Under the pieces are notes generated by a model. That model had not been told where the DNA came from. It was given only the letters and a program-made list of their open reading frames with translations, and did not search any database. DNA of 64,000 bases, from assembly GCF_033807535.1 (NCBI RefSeq), contig NZ_CP136856.1:516001-580000 (forward strand), in the 5' to 3' direction. The translations under genes were made by a program, and so were the position numbers. The stretch comes from Oceanisphaera sp. IT1-181 (lineage in GTDB: Bacteria > Pseudomonadota > Gammaproteobacteria > Enterobacterales > Aeromonadaceae). This document shows positions 57,540 to 64,000 of the stretch, piece by piece. Position 1 is the stretch's first letter. Each line of letters starts with the position of its first letter.

Positions 57540-60359
57540 ATGAGCGACTATAAAAACACCCTGAATTTGCCCGAAACAGAATTTCCGATGCGCGGTAACC
57601 TGGCCCAACGTGAGCCGGTGATGCTGGCGCGCTGGATTGAGCAGGATCTATACGGCGCCGTGCGTCAGGCTAAAGCCGGCAAAAAGCCGTTTATCCTGCA
57701 TGACGGCCCTCCGTACGCCAATGGCAGCATTCATATTGGTCACTCGGTAAACAAAATTCTGAAAGACATTATCGTTAAGTCTAAAGGCTTGCAGGGCTTC
57801 GACTCACCCTACATTCCCGGTTGGGACTGCCACGGTCTGCCGATTGAGCTCAAAGTAGAAGAAAAAATTGGTAAGCCCGGCGTTAAAGTGACGCCCGCAG
57901 AGTTTCGTGAAGCCTGCCGTGCTTATGCTAAAACCCAAATTGCCGCGCAAAAAGCCGATTTTATTCGTTTAGGCGTGCTGGGCGATTGGGAAAATCCGTA
58001 TCTGACCATGGACTTTGGCACCGAAGCCAACATCATTCGCTCACTGGGCAAGATTATCGATAACGGCCATTTGCACAAAGGCTCAAAGCCGGTGCACTGG
58101 TGTACTGATTGCGGCTCTGCATTAGCGGAAGCAGAAGTTGAATACGAAGACCGTCGCTCACCGGCCATCGACGTGCGCTTTAAAGCCGTGGACCAAGACG
58201 CTGTGGCGGCACTGTTTGATTGCCCTACCGATCATTTTGGTCAAGGCGCGATTTCAGTGGTCATTTGGACCACCACGCCTTGGACGCTGCCGGCTAACCG
58301 CGCCGTGGCTTTGAACTCTGAGCTGAGCTACGCGCTGGTACAAGTAGAAGGCGAACATCCGGAGCGCTTGATCTTGGCCGCCGACTTAGTGACCGATGTC
58401 ATGGATCGCGCCGGTATCAGCCAGTATCACAACTTAGGCTTCTGCCAAGGCAGTGCGCTTGAGCTGAGCCGTTTTCAGCATCCGTTCTATGACTTCTCTG
58501 TGCCTGCTATCTTAGGCGAGCACGTAACCTTAGATGCAGGTACCGGTGTCGTACATACCGCACCAGGACACGGTCAAGAAGACTTCGTGGTGGGCCAGCA
58601 GTATGGCCTAGAAATTGCCAACCCCGTGGGTGGCAATGGCGTGTATTTGCCAGACACAGAACTGTTTGCCGGTCAGCATGTATTTAAAGCCAACGATTCA
58701 GTGATAGAAGTGCTGAAAGAGCGCGGTGCACTGTTGCATCATCAAGCTTACATGCACTCTTACCCGCATTGCTGGCGCCATAAGACGCCCATTATCTTCC
58801 GTGCTACGCCCCAGTGGTTTATCAGCATGGAGCAGGGCGGCTTGCGTGAAAAAGCGCTGGCTGAGATCAAAAAAGTACAGTGGGTACCAGAATGGGGTCA
58901 AAACCGCATTCAGGCCATGGTTGAGAACCGCCCGGATTGGTGTATTTCGCGCCAGCGTACTTGGGGCGTGCCGATTGCGCTGTTTGTCCATAAAGACACT
59001 CAAGCACTGCACCCCCGTGCCACTGAGCTAATGGAAGAAGTGGCCAAGCGCGTTGAGCTGGCCGGTATTCAAGCTTGGTGGGATCTGGATCCGGCCGAGT
59101 TGCTGGGTGAAGAAGCAGAACAGTACGAAAAAGTATTGGATACCCTGGATGTGTGGTTTGACTCAGGTTCCACTCACGCTACCGTGGTTGATCCGCGTCC
59201 CGAGTTTGGCGGTCACAGTGCCGACCTGTATCTGGAAGGCTCGGATCAGCATCGCGGCTGGTTTATGTCGTCCCTGATGATCTCCACCGCCATGAAAGGC
59301 CATGCGCCTTACAACCAAGTGCTGACCCACGGTTTCACCGTAGACGGCGACGGTCGTAAGATGTCTAAGTCAATTGGCAACGTGGTTAGCCCACAGCAGG
59401 TAATGAACAAGCTGGGCGCGGATATCTTGCGCTTATGGGTGGCGGGCACGGATTATTCCGGTGAAATGACGGTGTCTGATGAAATATTAAATCGCAGTGC
59501 CGATGCTTATCGTCGTATTCGTAACACGGCGCGCTTCTTGTTAGCCAACTTAAACGGCTTTGATCCGACCACCGATATGGTTGCACCGGATGATATGGTG
59601 TTGATTGACCGTTGGGCCGTGGGGCGTGCGCAGGCGATTCAGCAAGAAATCGTCACCGCCTATGACGAATATAACTTCCACTTGGTTACCCAAAAGCTGA
59701 TGCAGTTCTGCTCGGTAGAAATGGGTTCTTTCTATCTGGATGTGATCAAAGACCGTCAGTACACGGCGAAAGCCGATGGCTTAGCCCGTCGCTCTTGTCA
59801 GACAGCGCTGTTCCACATAGTGGAAGCGCTGGTGCGCTGGATGGCACCTATCATGAGCTTTACCGCTGATGAAATCTGGAACTTGTTACCGGGCGAGCGC
59901 AGTCAATTTGTGTTTACCGAAGAGTTCTACGAAGGACTATTTGGCTTAAGCGCGGACGAACAGCTCAATGATGGTTACTGGGCGCAATTGCTCACCGTGC
60001 GTCAAGCGGTAAACAAGGCCTTAGAAACAGCTCGTAAAGAGAAAGTGATTGGCGGTGCGCTTGAATCCGAAATCACGCTGTTTGTGGATGAGTCATTGGC
60101 CACCATCTTGGGTCGTTTGGGCAGTGAGCTGCGCTTTGTGCTGTTAACCTCAAGTGTAACGGTTAAGCCGTTACCGGAAGCCGTTAACGCCCAAGACACC
60201 GAGCTGGAAGGCTTGAAGATTACCGTGGCTAAGAGTGAGGCGCAGAAGTGCGGTCGTTGCTGGCACCATGTTGCTGATGTAAGCGCAGAGCATGACCATA
60301 TGTGTGGTCGCTGTGTGTCTAACGTCTCCGGAGACGGCGAAACTCGCCGGTTTGCTTAA
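57540..60359 (+). CDS. ileS: isoleucyl-tRNA synthetase
   Basis: This class I aminoacyl-tRNA synthetase (939 aa) charges tRNA-Ile and edits valine. The HIGH-type motif is in GPPYANGSIHIGHSVNK. The CP1 editing domain includes WTTTPWTLPANRAVALN and TAPGHGQEDFVVG. The KMSKS motif is in DGRKMSKSIGNVVSPQQ, and a C-terminal zinc site has two CxxC pairs (KCGRCWHH, MCGRCVSN). The start at 57540 (MSDYKNTLNLPETEFPMRGN) matches E. coli. The stop codon overlaps the lspA start by one base. Confidence 0.98.
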   Translation: MSDYKNTLNLPETEFPMRGNLAQREPVMLARWIEQDLYGAVRQAKAGKKPFILHDGPPYANGSIHIGHSVNKILKDIIVKSKGLQGFDSPYIPGWDCHGLPIELKVEEKIGKPGVKVTPAEFREACRAYAKTQIAAQKADFIRLGVLGDWENPYLTMDFGTEANIIRSLGKIIDNGHLHKGSKPVHWCTDCGSALAEAEVEYEDRRSPAIDVRFKAVDQDAVAALFDCPTDHFGQGAISVVIWTTTPWTLPANRAVALNSELSYALVQVEGEHPERLILAADLVTDVMDRAGISQYHNLGFCQGSALELSRFQHPFYDFSVPAILGEHVTLDAGTGVVHTAPGHGQEDFVVGQQYGLEIANPVGGNGVYLPDTELFAGQHVFKANDSVIEVLKERGALLHHQAYMHSYPHCWRHKTPIIFRATPQWFISMEQGGLREKALAEIKKVQWVPEWGQNRIQAMVENRPDWCISRQRTWGVPIALFVHKDTQALHPRATELMEEVAKRVELAGIQAWWDLDPAELLGEEAEQYEKVLDTLDVWFDSGSTHATVVDPRPEFGGHSADLYLEGSDQHRGWFMSSLMISTAMKGHAPYNQVLTHGFTVDGDGRKMSKSIGNVVSPQQVMNKLGADILRLWVAGTDYSGEMTVSDEILNRSADAYRRIRNTARFLLANLNGFDPTTDMVAPDDMVLIDRWAVGRAQAIQQEIVTAYDEYNFHLVTQKLMQFCSVEMGSFYLDVIKDRQYTAKADGLARRSCQTALFHIVEALVRWMAPIMSFTADEIWNLLPGERSQFVFTEEFYEGLFGLSADEQLNDGYWAQLLTVRQAVNKALETARKEKVIGGALESEITLFVDESLATILGRLGSELRFVLLTSSVTVKPLPEAVNAQDTELEGLKITVAKSEAQKCGRCWHHVADVSAEHDHMCGRCVSNVSGDGETRRFA

Positions 60360-60877
60360 TGGCGAACGTGCGAGGCTCACTGCTAGGCGGCTCTATGTTA
60401 AATTCTGGTCTGCGCTGGTGGTGGTTGGCCCTAGTGGCCATAGTGCTCGATCAAGTGAGCAAGTGGTTCACCGTGACCTATTTAGAGTTTGGTTATCCAG
60501 GGGTGCAAATCACCCCCTTCTTTAACCTTGTTCACGTCTATAACCCAGGTGCGGCTTTTAGCTTCTTGGCGGATCAAGGCGGTTGGCAACGCTGGTTTTT
60601 TGCCGGCCTCGCCACCGCTGTTACTGTGTTATTAAGCGTGTGGATGGCTAAAATGCCCAAAGCCGCCCGCTGGCTACCCGCCGCTTATGCATTAGTGATT
60701 GGCGGCGCCATCGGTAACGTGATTGACCGACTCTTGCTGGGCCACGTGGTCGACTTTCTCGACTTTTACGTGAACGCTTGGCATTGGCCGGCCTTTAACT
60801 TGGCGGACAGCTTTATCTTTATTGGTGCCGCCATGATCATCATCGACAGTCTGAAGAAGGACAAAGTAGATGAATAA
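60359..60877 (+). CDS. lspA: lipoprotein signal peptidase (SPase II)
   Basis: This 172-aa aspartic membrane protease cleaves diacylated prolipoproteins after Lgt. It has four membrane helices. The catalytic aspartates are in GNVIDRLLLGHVVDFLDFY and FNLADSFIFIG, and VYNPGAAFSFL is the first conserved box. The ATG overlaps the ileS stop, and the last eight bases overlap fkpB. Confidence 0.97.
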   Translation: MANVRGSLLGGSMLNSGLRWWWLALVAIVLDQVSKWFTVTYLEFGYPGVQITPFFNLVHVYNPGAAFSFLADQGGWQRWFFAGLATAVTVLLSVWMAKMPKAARWLPAAYALVIGGAIGNVIDRLLLGHVVDFLDFYVNAWHWPAFNLADSFIFIGAAMIIIDSLKKDKVDE

Positions 60878-61304
60878 CCAGATAGGAAACCAGAGTGAAG
60901 TGTTATTTCACTTTACGCTTACCTTGGCCGACGGCTCAGTGGCCGACAGCACCAAGTTGCAAGGTAAACCGGCCAAGCTGAAGATGGGCGATGGCAGCTT
61001 AACTGCCAACTTCGAAGCCTGCTTGTTGGGCTTAACAGCCGGCGATCAGCACAGCTTTGAGCTGGGCCCTGATGATGCCTTTGGGCCGGTTAACCCCAAT
61101 AACATTCATTATATGGAACGCCGCCAATTTGCCGCGGAGTTGGACTTAAGTGAAGGCGCTATCGTGGCCTTCACTCAGCCCAATGGTGCCGAAATACCCG
61201 GCATTATTCGCGACGTGGCCGGCGATTCGGTGACCGTAGACTTCAACCATCCACTGGCGGGTCAACGCGTTACCTTCGACGTAGAAATACTGACCGTTGC
61301 ATAA
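60870..61304 (+). CDS. fkpB: FKBP-type peptidyl-prolyl isomerase FkpB (SlpA)
   Basis: This 144-aa cytoplasmic prolyl isomerase and chaperone has FHFTLTLADGSVADSTK, then the FKBP core KLKMGDGSLTANFEACLLGLTAGDQ and the insert-in-flap domain FELGPDDAFGPVNPNNI. The C-terminal VDFNHPLAGQRVTFDVEIL is diagnostic of the SlyD/FkpB group. It lies between lspA and ispH, as in E. coli. It lacks the histidine-rich tail of SlyD. Confidence 0.95.
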   Translation: MNNQIGNQSEVLFHFTLTLADGSVADSTKLQGKPAKLKMGDGSLTANFEACLLGLTAGDQHSFELGPDDAFGPVNPNNIHYMERRQFAAELDLSEGAIVAFTQPNGAEIPGIIRDVAGDSVTVDFNHPLAGQRVTFDVEILTVA

Positions 61305-61334
61305 ACGGTTTGTTTAGATATTAAGGAGTCTGGC

Positions 61335-62279
61335 ATGGATATTCTACTGGCCAACCCGCGCGGCTTTTGTGCCGGCGTGGATCGCGCCATCAGCATAGTG
61401 GAAAGTGCGCTAGAGAAATTTTCCGCACCCATTTATGTGCGCCATGAAGTGGTGCATAACCGCTATGTGGTCAATAAGCTGAAAAATGCGGGCGCCGTGT
61501 TTGTGGAAGAGCTAGATCAGGTGCCAGACGATAATATCGTGATTTTTTCGGCTCATGGTGTGTCCAAAGCGGTGCGCGAAGAAGCCAAGCGCCGCGGTTT
61601 AAAGGTGTTTGATGCTACTTGCCCCTTGGTGACCAAGGTGCACATGGAAGTGCACAGAGCCAGTAAAAAAGGCATAGAAACCATACTGATTGGCCATGCG
61701 GGCCACCCAGAAGTGGAAGGCACCATGGGCCAGTATGAAAGTGTTGAGGGGGGCATCTACTTAGTAGAAAACCCAGCCGATGTAGAAACACTGGCGGTTA
61801 AACATCCGGATAACCTGACCTTCGTGACCCAAACTACGCTTAGCGTGGATGAAACCTCGGACGTAATCGATGCGCTGCGCGCGCGCTTCCCCACTATTGA
61901 AGGGCCGCGTAAAGATGATATTTGTTATGCCACGCAAAATCGCCAAGATGCGGTACGCGAGTTAGCCGCCAAGGCGGATGTGATGTTAGTGGTGGGGTCT
62001 AAAAACTCCTCTAATTCCAACCGTTTGCGCGAGCTGTCAGAAAAGATCGGCACCCGCGCTTATTTAATCGATTGTGTCGAAATGATTGATGCCAGCTGGT
62101 TAACCGGTGTGGAGCGAGTGGCGGTGACCGCCGGCGCCTCTGCACCGGAGATCTTAGTGCAAGAGGTGATTAATCATCTGAAAACCTTAGGCGGTAACAC
62201 GGTTACCGAGCACCCAGGACGCGAAGAAAATATCGTGTTTGAAGTGCCCGCCGAGCTTAAAATTAAAAACGTAAGCTAA
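61335..62279 (+). CDS. ispH: 4-hydroxy-3-methylbut-2-enyl diphosphate reductase
   Basis: IspH (314 aa) makes IPP and DMAPP in the last step of the MEP isoprenoid pathway. It begins MDILLANPRGFCAGVDRAIS; the first iron-sulfur cysteine is in this segment, the second in FDATCPLVTKVH and the third in DDICYATQNRQDAV. HGVSK, HPEVEGTMGQ and the TQTTLSVDET segment are conserved. AAGGAG precedes the ATG. It is the last gene of the ribF-ispH run and has a terminator after it. Confidence 0.97.
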   Translation: MDILLANPRGFCAGVDRAISIVESALEKFSAPIYVRHEVVHNRYVVNKLKNAGAVFVEELDQVPDDNIVIFSAHGVSKAVREEAKRRGLKVFDATCPLVTKVHMEVHRASKKGIETILIGHAGHPEVEGTMGQYESVEGGIYLVENPADVETLAVKHPDNLTFVTQTTLSVDETSDVIDALRARFPTIEGPRKDDICYATQNRQDAVRELAAKADVMLVVGSKNSSNSNRLRELSEKIGTRAYLIDCVEMIDASWLTGVERVAVTAGASAPEILVQEVINHLKTLGGNTVTEHPGREENIVFEVPAELKIKNVS

Positions 62280-62299
62280 ACAGTGCTAAGCCAAAAAAT

Positions 62300-62330
62300 A
62301 AAAAGCCGAACTTTATAGTTCGGCTTTTTG
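62300..62330. terminator. terminator between ispH and pilE
   Basis: AAAAAGCCGAAC pairs with GTTCGGCTTTTT with a short A/T loop. The flanking A run allows function on the minus strand too, for the convergent pilin gene. Confidence 0.9.
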
Positions 62331-62384
62331 TTGCTTGTGATCCGGCTTAATGGGGTAATTGAGCTTCCAGCTTGCTAAAAAAAG

Positions 62385-62810
62385 CTATTCCCAGCACTCG
62401 GCGGGTGTTTTTTCATGACTACGGCTTAACGTTAGCGTCTGGCAAGATTGCGTACCTTGGCGGTCTTGCGCTTGGGCTGAATCGGATTTGACGGTGGCGG
62501 TTAATTGATAATGGCTGCTGCTGGCTTCGGTGATGCTAAAGCTGTAGTGGGTGTGGTCCGCAAGGTTTGGGGCTAGCACGCTGATATCGGTTGCGTATTG
62601 CGCATGGCTGATCCGCCATTCTTCTTGTTGTAGCTGCAAAGCATATAAGGATTTTTGAGCTGCCGCGCGTTGGTTTTTTAATAAGTACGCCGAGAGGCTG
62701 GGGTAGGCGAGGGCGCCCAAGATAGCGATTATGGTTGCCACAATCAGCAGTTCTACTAACGAAAACCCTGCCATTTCAGCTGCTCGCGGTACTTGCTCAG
62801 TGCGACTCAT
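62385..62810 (-). CDS. pilE: type IV pilin-like protein (PilE-type)
   Basis: This 141-aa prepilin has a 15-residue leader ending in glycine, then the processed N-terminus FSLVELLIVATIIAILGALA with glutamate at position 5 for PilD cleavage and assembly. The C-terminal domain has two cysteines (Q-S-C-Q and A-E-C-W) that can form the pilin disulfide loop. Its layout (LLKNQRAAAQKSLYALQLQQ, then a short beta domain) matches PilE minor pilins. It is divergent from fimT, which is unusual because pilE is often the last gene of the minor-pilin operon in the same direction. Confidence 0.85.
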   Translation of the reverse strand: MSRTEQVPRAAEMAGFSLVELLIVATIIAILGALAYPSLSAYLLKNQRAAAQKSLYALQLQQEEWRISHAQYATDISVLAPNLADHTHYSFSITEASSSHYQLTATVKSDSAQAQDRQGTQSCQTLTLSRSHEKTPAECWE

Positions 62811-62907
62811 GTGCTTGCCTTGTTGAAAAGAGGGTCCTGAGCCAAGCTTAGCCTTAACCTTGTAAACAGGGTGTGTATGGTAAAGGCGAGTACTGCAAGG
62901 AGGCAGT

Positions 62908-63411
62908 ATGCAAGTGAGTCAGGCAGGACTAACGCTCATCGAGCTCTTACTGAGCTTAATGATCATGGCCATCTTAGGCATGCTGGCTCTGCCCAATTTT
63001 CAGAGCTTTGCTCAGCAATATCGTGTGCGTGGCGCCGGCAGCTTGGTGTATACGCATTTGCAGCAAGCGCGCAGTGAAGCCATTAAGCGCAACACCAGTA
63101 TTACCGTTTGTTTTAGCGGCTCGGGCACTGCCGCTTGGCAATATAAAATGCTAGAGCTGAGTCAAGCGGGGGACTGCGATAGCCAAGTCATTGATGCTAT
63201 TGAACAGGTGAGTGGTCAGCAGTTTCTTGGCGTGATCCTCACTGCCGCTTATCCAGCTCCCTACCTTATTTTTAAACCCAGAAGAAGCGCCTTGCTATCG
63301 GGCAATATCACCTTGGAACAGGGGGATCATCATCTTAAGGTGATCACTTGGAATAACAGCATTATTCGCACCTGCTCTGACAGCCAACTACCCGGTGTGC
63401 CGCCATGCTAA
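62908..63411 (+). CDS. fimT: FimT/GspH-type minor pseudopilin
   Basis: This 167-aa minor pilin has a six-residue leader and QAGLTLIELLLSLMIMAILG as prepilin segment with the conserved glutamate. FQSFAQQYRVRGAGSLVYTH and QQARSEAIKRNTSITVCFS are typical of FimT/GspH, which in natural-transformation pili can bind DNA. The start has AAGGAGG, a near-perfect ribosome binding site. The final cysteine pair (RTCSDSQLPGVPPC) probably forms a disulfide. The stop overlaps the next gene by seven bases. Confidence 0.88.
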   Translation: MQVSQAGLTLIELLLSLMIMAILGMLALPNFQSFAQQYRVRGAGSLVYTHLQQARSEAIKRNTSITVCFSGSGTAAWQYKMLELSQAGDCDSQVIDAIEQVSGQQFLGVILTAAYPAPYLIFKPRRSALLSGNITLEQGDHHLKVITWNNSIIRTCSDSQLPGVPPC

Positions 63412-64000
63412 AAGCGGAGTCAGGATTTTCATTACTCGAAACCTTAATAGCCATGGCAACCGGCTTGGTGGTATTGGCGACTGTGCTGTCCTTATTTATC
63501 AGCTTATTGGGCACGGCCAATACCACCTTGCAGTTGTCTCGACTGAATCAAGAAGTACACAGCATCAGTGACGTGCTGAGCCGAGATATTCAGCGGGCTG
63601 GCTTTCATCCTGCCGCCGTGACGGAGACGGCGTTGAATCAGGTGGGCCCAAGTGCTATCGCCAAGCACTTGGTGTTTTCTCCGAGTGAAGACTTATATCC
63701 TTCCGCTAATGCGGCCCACTGCATTCGCGTTAAATTTTGGGACGCCGATGCGCCTTCGGGTCAACAAGCAGTGGTGCGGATTTATCATTTTCAGGCCAGC
63801 ACGGGTGTGCTGCGCGTACATCGCCATGTTGATGTGCAAAGTGTAGAACCGCTCAATATTCTATGTGGTTCAGGCAGCCAGCTTACCTCCAGTAAAGAAA
63901 TTCGCGTACAGCAGTTATCTTTGCGTTTAACGCCTAACAGCCACGCTCAGGGTGCGCGCAGTATTGAGTTAGTCATGAGTGCCGCTTATGTGAAGCGGCC
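63405..64000 (+). CDS. pilW: PilW-like minor pilin, 3' end cut by window
   Basis: The frame starts at ATG 63405, overlapping the fimT stop, and remains open to the window end (198 residues seen). It begins MLKAESGFSLLETLIAMATG: a short leader, the prepilin glycine-phenylalanine junction and the conserved glutamate. LSRDIQRAGFHP, about 65 residues in, is characteristic of PilW/PilJ-type minor pilins. A cysteine pair (A-H-C and L-C-G) lies in the beta domain. No pilV gene lies between fimT and this one. The start codon and length past 64000 need the neighbouring sequence. Confidence 0.82.
   Translation, partial: MLKAESGFSLLETLIAMATGLVVLATVLSLFISLLGTANTTLQLSRLNQEVHSISDVLSRDIQRAGFHPAAVTETALNQVGPSAIAKHLVFSPSEDLYPSANAAHCIRVKFWDADAPSGQQAVVRIYHFQASTGVLRVHRHVDVQSVEPLNILCGSGSQLTSSKEIRVQQLSLRLTPNSHAQGARSIELVMSAAYVKR

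Overview
This window is chromosomal DNA from a gammaproteobacterium, most likely a marine or halotolerant member of the Aeromonadales (an Oceanisphaera, Oceanimonas or Zobellella type). That placement is an inference. It rests on gene orders shared with Enterobacterales and Vibrionales (rpoE-rseABC-lepA-lepB-rnc-era-recO-pdxJ; barA/rlmD-relA-mazG; ffh-rpsP-rimM-trmD-rplS; mutH/rppH-ptsP-lgt-thyA; nhaA-nhaR; murJ-ribF-ileS-lspA-fkpB-ispH), a MotX-type sodium flagellar motor protein, and genes for ectoine breakdown. No tRNA, rRNA, CRISPR array, prophage or intact insertion sequence was seen.

Layout. 1-7.1 kb: the end of a pgaD-like polysaccharide gene, a dctPQM TRAP dicarboxylate importer, an AT-rich sdaA serine deaminase and a cardiolipin synthase. 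7.1-8.3 kb: mostly non-coding and repeat-rich, with one small cysteine-cluster gene. 8.3-15.6 kb: an ectoine-degradation locus on the minus strand (doeA, doeX, doeC-like, doeD-like), divergent from a dicarboxylate/amino-acid symporter. No doeB is present. 15.7-19.8 kb: a PACE-type efflux gene, ygfZ, sdhE-ygfX and nadB. 20-29 kb: the sigma-E envelope-stress operon running into the translation, secretion and RNA-processing operon that ends at pdxJ. 29-37.3 kb: barA, divergent from rlmD-relA-mazG, then motX. 37.4-45.3 kb: an nsrR-like regulator, two CorB/YpjD membrane proteins, the ffh-rplS translation operon and an MFS transporter. 45.3-51.6 kb: mutH, a DnaA-box-rich gap, rppH, ptsP, lgt, thyA. 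51.7-54.8 kb: nhaA, a frameshifted nhaR, a HlyU-like regulator and rpsT. 55-64 kb: the murJ-to-ispH essential-gene run, then type IV pilin genes cut by the window end.

How the parts relate. DoeA opens ectoine. The DoeD-like transaminase and DoeC-like dehydrogenase would take diaminobutyrate to aspartate under the Lrp-family regulator DoeX, but the deacetylase step is missing here. NhaA, NhaR, MotX and TRAP uptake all fit a sodium-based marine physiology.

The most unusual signals are non-coding. (1) Seven-base-periodic intergenic tracts (GTAAGGC/GTGAGGC type) recur at about a dozen gene ends, sometimes supplying the gene's own stop codon. (2) The mutH-rppH gap, the known position of the DnaA-reactivating site DARS2 in E. 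coli, carries three perfect DnaA boxes. (3) rseA has a tandemly repeated N-terminal extension and a duplicated 3' end. (4) nhaA has a leader with candidate RNA structure. I did not find a convincing wholly new protein system; the coding content is largely conserved.
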